Assembly (NCBI GenBank): GCA_914767885.1
Contig: CAJZBQ010000043.1
Coordinates: 682,001 to 746,000 of the forward strand
Source: Blepharisma stoltei
Taxonomy: Eukaryota > Ciliophora > Heterotrichea > Heterotrichida > Blepharismidae
Direction of reading: 5' to 3'
DNA: 64,000 bases
Part shown: in pieces, positions 13,201 through 22,159 of the stretch
Position numbering within the stretch: position 1 is the first letter of the stretch
Layout of the letters: each line of letters opens with the position of its first letter
Position numbers and translations under genes: made by a program
The notes under the pieces: generated by a model
Databases searched by the model: none
What the model saw: the letters and a program-made list of their open reading frames with translations, nothing else
Told to the model about the DNA's origin: nothing

Positions 13201-15228
13201 GGAATACCCAGATAATCTTCTCTCGTATTTAGAAGCGCTTGGTGCTGCAAATGGGAATTTTTTACCAAATCCTTTCCAGCTTTACTTACTTCAAATGAAT
13301 AATATATATATTTTTGCTTATTATTAATGATATAATGGATTTTATATGAAATTACAATAAAAAAGATTGTTTTAATGAAGCTGCTATTGGGATTAAGTTT
13401 ATGTCTGGGCTATTTGAAAAAATGAAAGAATTTAACTATAAAGAATATTTATAATATAGGCTATTTTTTTTCCTTGGAGAAGTTAGTAAAAAGTGATCCA
13501 TTTTCAGATCCTCCACATAAATTTGTAGAACAAAATTTTAATACTGATTTTCTTATGAACTCTGGTCAATTTATATTAGCCTGAGCTATTATTTTGGCAG
13601 GACTTCCAATTTCTTTGTTTTTATATAAGCTCTGTCCAAGATTCTCATTAATTAAAAAAATCAAAAAATTATATTTTTTTTCAATTTTACTCAGAATAGG
13701 AATTGAGTCTTTTCTCGAAATCACTCTTTCAGCATTTCTCCAATTAAGAGAATTTTCACAACCAAGCCAAGATATAGGGTATCTCTCTTTAACTTTGAGT
13801 GTTTTAATAATAGTTTACCTTGCCTCAACCTTTGCGCTAATAATTTGGCAAGTTACTTTGAAATCTAAAGAAACACTCAATATGAAGATGCATGAACAAC
13901 ATTTTGGAACCTTATATGAAGGATTTAAAAGAGATTCTAGACTTAAAGTCTCTTTTCTTATATTTCAAAACTCCCGAAGAGTGCTATTTGTTGTTTTCTG
14001 TGCATTTTTATATGATTATGCAATTATACAAATGGCACTTTCGCTCATTTTATCATTTACATATATATGTGGATAAACCTTATTGCTTCCGAGAGAAATA
14101 GTCTTACATTTTTGATGATCTAATATATCTTTTTATTTTGTAAAAAAAAGGTCCACACGTGAATTAGAACTCGACTTATGGAATTTAACTTTAACTTTAA
14201 TAGAAATCTCTTTGTATACAGTCCCCTTCAGTGAGGTCAAACTTAATTAACAGCTCTGAATAACGGTAGGTGGACCTTCCTAACCGTCAAACCGTTAATG
14301 TTAATAAGTCACTCCAGACTTCTCTGATTAACTCCAGACTCAGCATTGACCTTCACTTCACTCTAGACTCTCAAGAGGATCGACCTCTGCCACATAAGCT
14401 AGGGTATAGGACCCTACTGCGGACCAGGTATAAAGGACTTATCTCTTAACTGCCATTTTAATATTGTGTTATGGAATTATCAAATATGCAGACTCCATAT
14501 GCGAAATTTTATTTCAAAAATTACCTATGAACCCCTTTTTACAAATTGGAAATCTTATATCTTTTACTTTGGCAAATTATTGCTAAAGGAATCTATTACT
14601 ATTCAGATGCTATACAAGTTTCCTAATTTTATTAAGACCATATCAAAATTTGTATTTAGGAAATGGCTTGCATATATCTTGCGAACTTTTTTATTTTATT
14701 TCACATTGCTTGATGTTAAAATTTTTAGATGATAAAATATCAGATGATTATCGTACAAATATTGGCTGGGCTATAATATCATTATTGAGTATGTCCCTGC
14801 TGTTCCATATCATAGCAATACTTATAGTTCAAGCCACAAATTTAATAAGAGGAATAAAACAATTTAAAGAATGATTCATGAAAAATTTTGCAAATAAATT
14901 TACAAAAGCCAGGAGAAGGATTATTTTATCAAGTCAAATATAGTTTATATAAAATTTTGCTTAAAATGATTTTATGTGTGTTATTTTTTATGAGTTTGCA
15001 TGCTTAAAAATAGAACGCATATTTGAATTAGCGTTAAATTTGGTTTTAAAAAAATTGTAATGTAGTATATCATCCAAGCCTAAAGAGGATGCTGAGGAGA
15101 TAACTGTTAATATGGCTTATTTTGAAGGAAGAACGCCTGAAAACATAAATGACGAGAGAGTATATAGTCTTGGAAGCACAGATATCAATACTAAAGGTCC
15201 TTTTTATATTAATACTGATTCGCAATAA
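7226..15228 (+). CDS. Giant lectin-like/cysteine-rich multi-pass membrane protein, copy B
   Basis: Paralogue of copy A. It starts at ATG 7226 (or 7235), with signal peptide MGFLVFLLFFFVCFSA. Same order: lectin-like segments, cysteine-rich repeats (10960-11760), Myxo-disulfide repeat (CGDG..CDDVN..GDGC, with the usual G of CDDGN replaced by V), hydrophobic helices, polar tail ending NTDSQ. The frame is open over the whole span only after removing two introns, seven TA-bounded IESs (8196-8354, 10419-10685, 11833-11980, 12226-12508, 13289-13485, 14066-14614, 14941-15069) and the retroposons at 7615-8054, 8684-9232 and 12578-13055. No other frame damage was seen, which suggests it still works in the somatic genome. 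Role unknown; presumably cell surface. Confidence 0.8.
7601..8066 (+). other. Intron enlarged from 15 nt to 466 nt by a retroposon
   Basis: Splice site GTATG after LTLPY, acceptor ATTTAG before ESSENW. Subtracting the insert and one duplication leaves GTATGTTTTATTTAG, exactly 15 nt, at the same site as the intron of copy A. Confidence 0.85.
7615..8054 (+). mobile_element. Retroposon R2 inside a 15-nt intron
   Basis: GC-rich 440-bp insert with 11-bp duplication TGTTTTATTTA (7604-7614, 8055-8065). It starts with a TTAG microsatellite and ends GTCACCATTTTATTTTT. No protein is recognised in it. Confidence 0.85.
8196..8354. mobile_element. TA-bounded IES in copy B (about 159 bp)
   Basis: TATA at both ends. 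Removal joins VEIS to IPVNS in frame, matching TSIPVNS in copy A. The inside carries stops in the gene frame. Confidence 0.8.
8684..9232 (-). mobile_element. Retroposon R3 in a coding exon of copy B
   Basis: 549-bp GC-richer insert with 9-bp duplication ATTATGAAA (8675-8683, 9233-9241). Removal joins PSLW to NDFSITGWFQF in frame, matching SDYSITGWFQF in copy A. The TAATCTAATCTT end on the right is probably the 5' microsatellite, so orientation is likely minus. Its 3' tail is less like the others. Confidence 0.8.
9838..9852 (+). other. 15-nt intron
   Basis: GTAATTAATAAATAG between GICQ and the following CHYSCAAC segment; identical in sequence to the intron at 4531-4545. Confidence 0.9.
10419..10685. 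mobile_element. MITE-family IES M1 in copy B (267 bp)
   Basis: Ends CTTCCCTCCATGAGCGAACAAAA and ..TTTGTTTGCTCACACAAGGG; the core motif AATTAGCTAGAATTTTCATG belongs to the family. Left flank is CA, right flank TA. Removal keeps the frame (NKENS to LQELVLP or equivalent). Confidence 0.75.
11833..11980. mobile_element. TA-bounded IES in copy B (about 148 bp)
   Basis: Frame breaks after LNLLSIN and resumes at CYLLSLLFSEPVV. TA at both ends allows an in-frame join. Exact boundary less certain because this stretch is poorly conserved with copy A. Confidence 0.6.
12226..12508. mobile_element. MITE-family IES M2 in copy B (283 bp)
   Basis: Ends CTCCCCAACGTGAGC and GCTCACGAACTGGGGGATTTA. Removal joins NEMKESS to VSTNLLESF, matching NEMQEKSVSTK in copy A. 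Left flank is CA, right flank TA. Confidence 0.8.
12578..13055 (-). mobile_element. Retroposon R4 in a coding exon of copy B
   Basis: GC-rich 478-bp insert with 8-bp duplication TTATAACC (12570-12577, 13056-13063). On the minus strand it ends CACGTCATTTTAATAATTCT. Removal gives SSVITATTITAASS in frame, matching SSVTTAVTTTVSIS in copy A. Confidence 0.85.
13289..13485. mobile_element. TA-bounded IES in copy B (197 bp)
   Basis: Removal joins PFQLYL to VKSDPFSDPP in frame, matching RYLVNTDPFPDPP in copy A. TA at both ends, no clear terminal repeats. Confidence 0.8.
14066..14614. mobile_element. Composite IES in copy B holding retroposon R5
   Basis: TATA at both ends. Removal gives LSFTYTSFLILLRPYQN, matching copy A's SSFIYTALLILLRPYEK. 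The interior at about 14150-14460 is a GC-richer insert with tail CTGCCATTTTAATATTGTG that shares its core with R1; no clean target duplication was found for it. Confidence 0.7.
14941..15069. mobile_element. TA-bounded IES near the end of copy B (129 bp)
   Basis: Without removal the protein stops at ILSSQI. TA-to-TA removal continues it as SSKPKEDAEEITVNMAYFEG to the stop at 15226-15228, a polar tail like that of copy A. Confidence 0.6.
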
Positions 15229-15415
15229 TTTCGAAAGCAAATTATAATGATTTAATAATGGTTTTATTATAATTAATTTATCTTACTCCCTCTTTAATTG
15301 GAACAAAAAACTGTTCCAATATAAATGTGGCTGGTGCCTGGAGGATATTTTATTAAATTTTTATGGGCTAAGGTGCTAGCAAATGTTTCATTCAGGATTT
15401 TTATAAGTTATTTTA

Positions 15416-15870
15416 AAAAATGGTAAATTTATCAGTAACTGAACTTACAGTTTCTTGGTCATTTATATAAAAGATTGGCTGATTTTTCTCATAACTAGCG
15501 GAAACTCCAATAAACAACCAATTTTCGAAGGATTCTATATTAAATTAGACCTATTTAGCATTTAAAACTTTCTAATATAAATTTTATAAAAATTGAGCTT
15601 TTGTTTGTCTCCGCAAGTATTAATTAATTCAATTACAGCAATTAGAACTTAAAGTCTGACCTTTCTTTAATCTGGAAAAAATTATTTCTTCTGATATATT
15701 TTGAAGTCTGATCTGAATTTTAATTTTCTGATCTGCATTGAGTATGAATAAAATTAACAGATCATTTTCTGGTTCCAACATACAGCTTAATACAGAAGTC
15801 AATTTTTTAGAAATTTTTAATCTACTTGGTAAAGATGACACTTTATTTTCTATAAAAACAGATGACTATT
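15416..15870 (-). pseudogene. Fragment of a third paralogue of the giant genes
   Basis: Minus-strand coding-like segments encode a lectin-like piece (KISKKLTSVLSCMLEPEN), then after GTCTAATTTAATATAG (16 nt, possible intron) ENWLFIGVSASYEKNQPIF, clearly related to DNWIFIGISASTENKSCLF of copy A. It has no start and soon stops. Most likely a truncated gene copy. Confidence 0.55.
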
Positions 15871-15881
15871 TTAAGTAGAAT

Positions 15882-15939
15882 ATATAGGAATTGCCCGAGG
15901 ATGGCGCAAGATAGCGCCATCCTCGGGCAATTGCTATAT
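15882..15939. repeat. 58-bp palindrome, probable palindromic IES
   Basis: Arms starting ATATAG.GAATTGCCCGAGG pair through GGATGGCGC with a loop of about 6 nt. TATA ends. Intergenic. Confidence 0.7.
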
Positions 15940-15988
15940 TAAATATATAAAATTTCGAAATTATGTCTATTTATTCATCATCTGAAAA

Positions 15989-16931
15989 ATGATTAGATTT
16001 ATTAAGCGCAGCATGGTAAGAGTTTTAGTCGCAGTGACTAATGGTTCCGAAGAAATTGAATTGCTGACTCCTTTAGATTTATTAAGAAGATGCCAAGCAG
16101 AAGTCGTCTTAGCTGCATCAGGAAATTCTCTTGAAGTAACTCTTGGAAAAGGCGTCAGAATCATTGCAGATGATCTGATCTCAAATGTAAGCAACCAAGA
16201 TTTTGATATGTAGTTAATGCTAAATAACTTATTGATATTAAAAATACATAATTTTTTTTCATGCATAAGTATAGATTTTGCTTAATAAAACAATTTTCGA
16301 ATTAAATAAAATTTCATATGATTGTCGTACCTGGAGGCCCTGGGACTGGAAACTTAAGGGATGATCCGATACTTATAGAGATGCTAGCTCTCCCTTCTCC
16401 TCGAGTGAATAAAAACATTTTGTTCGCTCATGGAGAGGGGTTTAATTTCTTTTTTTAAAAAATTATATATATTTTTTTTTTCGAAATTTAAAAAATCCTA
16501 ATTCGAATAATTCAAAGCAATTATTAATTTGTAAAAGGTTATATTTAAAGCAAGCTGTTTAAATTTTAACAGAATTAGCTAGAGATTTCATTATAATAAT
16601 TACCACTTATATATCAAAATTTTTTGTTCTCTCATGGAGGGGAGTAAGAAGGCAAAAACAAAGCCAAAAATGGTATGCAGCAATTTGTGCTGCCCCTGCT
16701 CTTGTATTTGAAACCCATGGTTTATTAGAAGGAGAAGTTGGAACTTGCTATCCAAGCTGTGAAAAACAGCTTCATAATAAGTCAAGGGTGCATGATAGAG
16801 TTGTGGTAAGCAATAAGTGCATTACAAGCAAAGGGCCTGGGACTGCTATGGAGTTTGCACTTAAACTTGTTGAGGCCTTGTATGGGCAAGAAAAAGCTGA
16901 TGAGCTCTCGCATACAATTGTCTTTCGGTAA
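15989..16931 (+). CDS. DJ-1/PfpI family protein (PARK7-like)
   Basis: After removing two IESs the protein runs MVRVLVAVTNGSEEIELLTP .. IVVPGGPGTGNL .. YAAICAAPALVFETHGLL .. ITSKGPGTAMEFALKLVE. These are the N-terminal strand with the conserved Glu, the VPGG turn and the nucleophile elbow Cys of DJ-1. Members act in oxidative-stress response and deglycase/protease-like chemistry; the exact activity here is inferred. The start may be 15989 or 16013 (MVRV, closer to the usual family start). Length about 190 aa, normal for the family. Confidence 0.9.
16209..16318. mobile_element. TA-bounded IES in the DJ-1 gene (110 bp)
   Basis: Removal joins NQDFDM to IVVPGGPG. Flanks TA; ends TGTAGTTA and TTTCATA, no clear inverted repeats. 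Confidence 0.85.
16387..16646. mobile_element. MITE-family IES M3 in the DJ-1 gene (260 bp)
   Basis: Ends GCTCTCCCTTCTCC and TCATGGAGGGGAGTA, family core present. Removal joins PILIEML to RRQKQSQKWYAAICA in frame. Confidence 0.85.
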
Positions 16932-17333
16932 TTAATTAATGAAAGGATGCATAATTTGTATGTTTTAAAGTATAATTTTCAAAATATTGCTTTGTAAGAT
17001 CTTAAGCTTGATGCCACTTTATGTAGCAAAATGCAAATTCTAATTGGCTTAAGTGTTATAAAACTTATCTTAAAATATAAAATTTATAATTCCTCCTCAT
17101 TTAAAGATAATGCTTATATTCTTTTCTTTATTAGGAAATCTATTAATTTTTCCTAAAACCGATATAAAATCATTTTTTCACAGTTTTCCTCAGCGTGTCC
17201 TAAATTTGTATTCTATTTCTCAAAAAATAAAATAATTCTTTATATCTCCTACCTCTTAAGTGTTACTTATTATATCCCATTTTATAAAATGTTCATTATT
17301 AAATTTAAATAGTCCTAAAATAAAATCTAATTA
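16932..17333. other. Intergenic, AT-rich
   Basis: No gene or repeat recognised; presumably the DJ-1 terminator and the promoter of the next gene. Confidence 0.5.
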
Positions 17334-17896
17334 ATGGACTCGAAAGATGACTCTGTCACAAAATCTGAGCCAGAGATCTTAGTCCCACCAGACATTGCTA
17401 GCTTCCGCTTTGTTACCGAGTAAGATTTTGCTTGCTAGTGGGCTTAATTTTTTTTAAAAAATTGTAGTTATTTGAAACGTAAAATCTTGCTCATATAGCT
17501 TATCTAATTTTTTCCGAGCTGGAATTTCATTATTATGTGTTCAAATTATTATTTTTTCTATATAAATTGTTATATTATAATACCATATTCTCTGCTAGCT
17601 TAAAAAAATTATTTTCTCAAATATAAGTTTTGCTTTGTTTTTAAGGAGGGAATAAAGAAATTTTAGCAGAAAGTTTTGAAGTTGAGGACGGCGAAAGTAT
17701 AGAGGTTGACAGCTATGAATTCCCTTATGGAAAAATTATTCTTACTATTTCATTGAGTATAGCAGTCGTTTCATTAATTATTATAGGCATTGTAGCACAA
17801 GCCAAAGCAAAATTTATAGCAGAAGGTCTCCCTTACTGAATAATTGCGGGTATTTTATCAATTCCATTAGTTTTTTATTTCTTTATTCTCCATTAA
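17334..17896 (+). CDS. TMEM230-like two-helix membrane protein
   Basis: N-terminal acidic part from MDSKDDSV to RFV, an IES, then KEILAESFEVEDGE and two hydrophobic helices around FPYGKIILTISLSIAVVSL and WIIAGILSIPLVFYFFILH, with W from TGA. Spacing of the two helices and the PY-K and G-I.L-P.VFY pattern resemble TMEM230/DUF872 proteins of endosomes and trafficking vesicles. Similarity is by eye only. Length about 107 aa. Confidence 0.6.
17416..17654. mobile_element. TA-bounded IES in the TMEM230-like gene (239 bp)
   Basis: Upstream frame hits TAA soon after FVTE; TA-to-TA removal joins RFV to KEILAES. The right end (TTAAGGAGGGAATA) resembles the ACTCCC family end. Confidence 0.6.
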
Positions 17897-17910
17897 GCAA
17901 GATTTTACTA

Positions 17911-18302
17911 ACTCCCCCCCCCCCCCTCCGTGAGCGAACAAAACCATTAGAAAAATCGCCATTTTTTGACCAAAAACCCACCCTCCGTGAGTGAACAAAA
18001 ATTTTTTTAATAGAAAAAATTTTAATGGAAAAAAATTTTGATATATAAGTGATAATTAGTATAATGAAATCTAGAGCTAATTCTGTTTAATTTTAAACAA
18101 ATTGCGTTTTTTAAAACATAAATTTTGCAAATTAAATTAATATTTGCTTCCCAATTTTTGCAAATTAGGATTTTTTTAAATTTCGAAAAAAAAATATTTT
18201 TTATAAAATTTATATATAAATTTTTTTTTAAAAAAAAAAATTAACCCCCCTCCGTGAGCGAACAAAATTTTTTTGTTCGCTCACGGAGGGGGGGGGGGAG
18301 TA
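17911..18302. mobile_element. MITE-family element M4 (392 bp), full-length type copy
   Basis: TA-flanked. Left end ACTCCC followed by a long C run, CCTCCGTGAGCGAACAAAA twice, the AT-rich core with TGATAATTAGTATAATGAAA, then a terminal hairpin (TCCGTGAGCGAACAAAA / TTTTGTTCGCTCACGGA) and a G run. Intergenic, 14 bp after the TMEM230-like stop. Confidence 0.85.
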
Positions 18303-18484
18303 ATATATTATAATTAAACTCCTTTTTCTATAATAAATAAAAATTTGAGCATAAATATTTGCATAAATTCAGTCTATGCTTTATAACTTATTCAGAGCAT
18401 ATAACGCACATCCTCTGGAAAGAAAAAGAATTTTGAACGAAATCCCTGACATATAATTAAGAGTATAATAATTCTTAATAAAGC

Positions 18485-20252
18485 TTAAATAGGAATATTT
18501 ATTGCATCTTCATCTTTAGCAATCACCATGTCAATAGCATCTCCATACGAGTATTTAATATACAAATAAGGCTTCACAGAGGCATCAACGCAAGGGTTAT
18601 AAAACCCAGGCAAAGTTGACTTTGTCGTGTTTGACAAATTCAGCTTGGAATTTTCTACTAAATGTTGTATATTCTTCATTAAATTAAATATTATCAGCTA
18701 ATTTCTTATTAATGATTATATTAATTCATTTATTTACTCTATAAGATACTTGACATCAAGAATTTCCTCACTGTTATTTTCCTCATTTCTTCTTACTTTC
18801 TCAATTATGTCACTTTTACCATAGAATGCTTCTATAACTACTAATCCTTTTTTCGCTGCTTCTTCATCAGCCATCCTTTTTGCATTTGGAATTATACTTA
18901 AGAGCTCTTGCCTATGTAGGAACTTTTTTTCTTCAATTTCGCTTTCTTTCTCCTTTTTCAGCTGAGCTTTAGGATTTTTATAGAGAACGCTGTATATCTT
19001 TTTGGTCAAAAATGACCCAAATAGTACACATGCTGCACCAATCAGTCAGCCTTTGTAAGACATTGCGTGAGAAAGGTACAGAGGGATTTCGAAGTTTATG
19101 TGCCCGCGCTTTATTTTTGTGACAAAAAGGACGTCTTCACCTTGAGTTTCGAGGCTATAGCCCATAGCTGTTTGTTTGCTGAGCTGTAAGAGGACGCCGA
19201 GTGATGTGTGTAATTTTAGAGAATTTTCTGGAGTGTTCATAACTAAATCAACCCCAGATTTAAGCACTGTCTGTTTATTCAATTTATATGACCCTGAAAC
19301 TCCAATTGACAAATCCGACTGATTTACATTTGATTTCAAACTAACTTTTTTCTTCTCCCCAAAATTTTTGTGTACTCCTGCTTCAAATGAATTTGTGAGT
19401 CCTTGCTGAAGCTTTAAATCGCTATAACAAGTATCAGAAATCCTCCTTTGTATCATAAGTGTCCCAAGCGCTCCTCCATTAAGCACATTAACTTGCCCTA
19501 CAATTGACATTTTTTCAAAATTTTTTGTATTTTTTTTCATATATATTTCATTTTTTTTTAATTATTTTTTATAAAAAAATAAATTCATAAGAAAATACAA
19601 TAATTGAGACTGCGCAGGCATTTCTATCTCCTACTTGGACTTGTGCTTGTGCCACATAGTCTTTCCACCTCCACATAATATTCGGCATTATGGTGCTGAA
19701 TCCAAACCCTCCTTTAGTATATATCATAAATCCTATATTCCCTGACACATTTTCAGTAAAATCATATTTAACTGATTCCTGCAATTGTAAAGACTCCAGC
19801 CTTAATGAAGGCTTCACAGGGATTTCTTTTTGTTTATAATAAGTGTGATCTAACGAGTCTATATATTTAGCGCAAGTCAAAGCCATAATAGCTGAAGATT
19901 TTGGGTTTAACTCTGCCCTGATTTCTTGTTCTTTTAGAAGTTTAATCCATCCTTTTAATTTCCTATCTAATTTATGCTGATCATCTAGTGTCTGTATCGC
20001 ATAGTTTTTATTTTTCAATAAATCGACCCCAGCCTGCCCATATCGATCATATGCAAATCTTTTGGCTTGGTCTAAAAGGACATCTCTGGCTTCTAAAAGC
20101 TTATTAAAAGACTGTTGGGCATTTTCTCGCAAATGAACTGGCTGCTTGTCAGGGTGTGTTAGCAAACTGAGGTTTTGGAAGCTCTCTTTTATTTCGTCAG
20201 GAGTCGCGTCTGGGTGGACGCCAAGCAGTGAGTAGTAATCATCACTTGACAT
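18485..20252 (-). CDS. DNAJC11: DNAJC11-like J-domain protein
   Basis: J domain at residues 1-70 with DDYYSLLGV and the HPD motif in LLTHPDKQP. A long beta-rich middle region follows, then one hydrophobic segment (GWLIGAACVLFGSF) and the DUF3395 C-terminus GLPGFYDPC-type (LPGFYNPCVDAS .. VKPYLYIKYSYGDAIDMV). DNAJC11 belongs to the mitochondrial outer membrane and works with the MICOS/SAM bridging complex. Two small IESs must be removed. The C-terminal 60 residues are separated from the rest by one of them. Confidence 0.9.
18670..18741. mobile_element. TA-bounded IES in DNAJC11 (about 72 bp)
   Basis: Removal joins DVKYLI to QHLVENSKL in frame, which fits the family (LVKDSKL in animals). Without it the protein would stop before the DUF3395 end. 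Confidence 0.75.
19542..19587. mobile_element. Short TA-bounded IES in DNAJC11 (about 46 bp)
   Basis: Frame breaks after IIVFSY and resumes at MKKNTKNFEKMSIVG. Both sides have TATA. Exact ends ambiguous by one or two TA steps. Confidence 0.6.
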
Positions 20253-20291
20253 TTTTAGATAAAAATTAATAAAAATTATGCAAATAATAGT

Positions 20292-20467
20292 TATAGGAGT
20301 TTTCCCTATATAGCCCGATAAGGGCCGTGGGTTCTCCGTGGAATCCCTCTGTTGGTCAAACCAACTCAGTGCGTTGGTTTGACCAATTCACTGGTTGGTT
20401 CAACCAGCAGAGGGATTCTACGGAGAACCCACGGCCCTTATCGGGCCATATAGGGAAAACTCCTATA
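20292..20467. repeat. 176-bp palindrome, probable palindromic IES
   Basis: Arms of about 70 bp, from TATAGGAGTTTTCCCTATA through GGGCCGTGGGTTCTCCGTG to GAATCCCTCTGTTGGT, pair almost perfectly around a loop that itself contains repeated GGTTTGACC / TGGTTGGTTCAACC. Intergenic between DNAJC11 and the RING gene. Confidence 0.8.
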
Positions 20468-20482
20468 TTTAGGGACGGTATT

Positions 20483-22155
20483 CTAATTTTCTAGGACAGC
20501 TGTAGTTTTTGGTCTTTGGGTGTCATCTATAGCTCTTCTGCTCAAATAAATTAACCTTATAAATCGGATTTCCTTTACTCCACTCCCTCCGTAAGCGAAA
20601 AAAAAACCATTTTGATAATCTTTATTTTTTTGGGTAAACTGTGTTCGCTTAAGGAGGGAGGAGTTAGGATCAATAATCTCAAATTCGACTTTTCCTTGAC
20701 GTCTGCCATCCTCTAGCTGAGCACTCATCCATGGTTCTACAGGCTCAAAAACAGAAAACCTGTTTTGGACAAGCCATCCTGTTAACCCTGGCTTCTCAGC
20801 AAATTTCTGTCTGGGCTGAATAGGGTTCGCAGCTTTTTCTTCTTCTTTAGCTTGGGCAAATTTTTTAGGCGCAACTACCCTTCCTTTTGGTGCAACTTTA
20901 TTCTCAGGGACTGGCTGGACTACTGGCTTATTCTCAGGGACTGGCTGGACTACCGGCTGTGGTGGCTTAGTTTCTTCTAATGAAATGATTTTTTCTGCAG
21001 CAATTGATCCTCCTGTATTATTTATACTTTTTTAGCTTAAATAAATTCAGAAATCATAATATTTTTTTTTGATTTAAATAATCTTAAACTGTATAAAAGT
21101 TGTGAAAAAGTTGGGTCTGGATGTTCAGAGTATTTGTAATATGTAAACTGCGTTTCTAGGTTTGGCACATCATGAAGGTTTCTTAAATTTATTTTTGACT
21201 GCGCACTAAGCTCACTTCCATCACTATAAGCTCCTTGTAAATCTGTCATCAATGCATTTCTTTCCTCAAGTTTGATTTGTATGGCATTAATTCTTTGAGT
21301 TAAATTTTGCTCGTTAACCCTCTCACTTTCTTCAATCAAAGTGTTGAATTTTTTCTTTAGATTTTGCAAGGTAGTGATTAATAAGTCAATTTTATCATTT
21401 GAGTCATCTCGGCAGCGTCTATTGTAACCTTGAGCGGCATCATAATCATTTCTAAGTGTGGAGTCTGCTTTTTGAAGTGTGCTAAGCTGTTGCTGGATTG
21501 TTTCCATGTGATCTAAGATGTATTGCTTTGTGGAACTGCCTTTGGATTTTCCTGGGCTTGAAGGGATGAGTGCATAATTCACTGTTAATGTGTTGACATT
21601 GACGTTATTATGAGTGGTTCGACAAGTAGGGCATGCTATTGAGCCTGATCTGGCTAGCCCTGTAAGGCATTCGATGCATGCATTATGCCCACATGGCATA
21701 ATAAGTGGCTTACACTCAGAATTGTATTCTTCTAACTCCCCCCCCCCCCTCCGTGAGCGAACAAAACCATTAGAAAAATCACCATTTTTTGACCAAAAAC
21801 CCACCCTCCGTGAGCGAACAAAAATTTTTTTAATAGAAAAAATTTTAATGGAAAAAAATTTTGATATATAAGTGATAATTAGTATAATGAAATCTAGAGC
21901 TAATTCTGTTTAATTTTAAACAAATTGCGTTTTTAAACAAAAATTTTGCAAATTAAATTAATATTTGCTTTCCCAATTTTTGCAAATTAGGATTTTTTTA
22001 AATTTCGAAAAAAATATTTTTTAAAAAATTTATATATAAATTTTTTTTAAAAAAAAAAATTAACCCCCCTCCGTGAGTGAACAAAATTTTTTTGTTCGCT
22101 CACGGAGGGGGGGGGGGGGGAGTAAGCAAATCGGACACTCAAAGCTTAATTCCAT
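20483..22155 (-). CDS. RING finger protein with coiled coil
   Basis: Starts MELSFECPICLEEYN; the RING cysteines are CPIC .. CGHNACIEC .. CPTCR, split by a MITE-type IES between CPICL and EEYN. A coiled-coil region follows (roughly residues 70-200), then a proline/alanine-rich linker with two copies of PVVQPVPENK, then a terminal domain with GLTGWLVQNRFSVFEP. Probable E3 ubiquitin ligase; substrate unknown. Joining the second half requires a 26-bp IES (21018-21043), the weakest step; it could instead be two genes. Confidence 0.7.
20578..20666. mobile_element. Miniature MITE-family IES M5 (89 bp)
   Basis: On the gene strand it runs ACTCCTCCCTCCTTAAGCG .. CTTACGGAGGGAGTGGAGTA, terminal inverted repeats almost meeting, core deleted. 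Removal joins IIDP to KEIRFIRLI. Confidence 0.85.
21018..21043. other. Possible 26-bp IES in the RING gene
   Basis: TA flanks and an in-frame join SEF to TGGSIAAEK. It also contains GTATAAATAATACAG, which has intron length and ends, but splicing that alone does not restore the frame. Confidence 0.4.
21735..22124. mobile_element. MITE-family IES M6 in the RING domain (390 bp)
   Basis: Nearly identical to M4 and M7. Removal joins CPICL to EEYNSECKPL, rebuilding the RING motif. Confidence 0.9.
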
Positions 22156-22159
22156 TTAT

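Noticed and set aside
17905-17930. Poly-C stretch as a sequencing artefact marking a misassembly
   Set aside because: The same run occurs at the same place in M4, M6 and M7, in independent gene contexts where removal of the element repairs the gene; only the run length is doubtful.
21015-21035. GTATAAATAATACAG as a 15-nt intron in the RING gene
   Set aside because: Length and ends fit, but splicing it leaves a TAA upstream and the wrong frame downstream; a TA-bounded IES covering it restores the frame.
21735-21871. Reading frames running from host genes into MITE ends (for example VRSRRGGG-like peptides)
   Set aside because: These come from translating the CCTCCGTGAGCG terminus at 21735, 22080 and 31800. 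The same peptide arises at unrelated genes, and the frame continues properly only when the element is removed.
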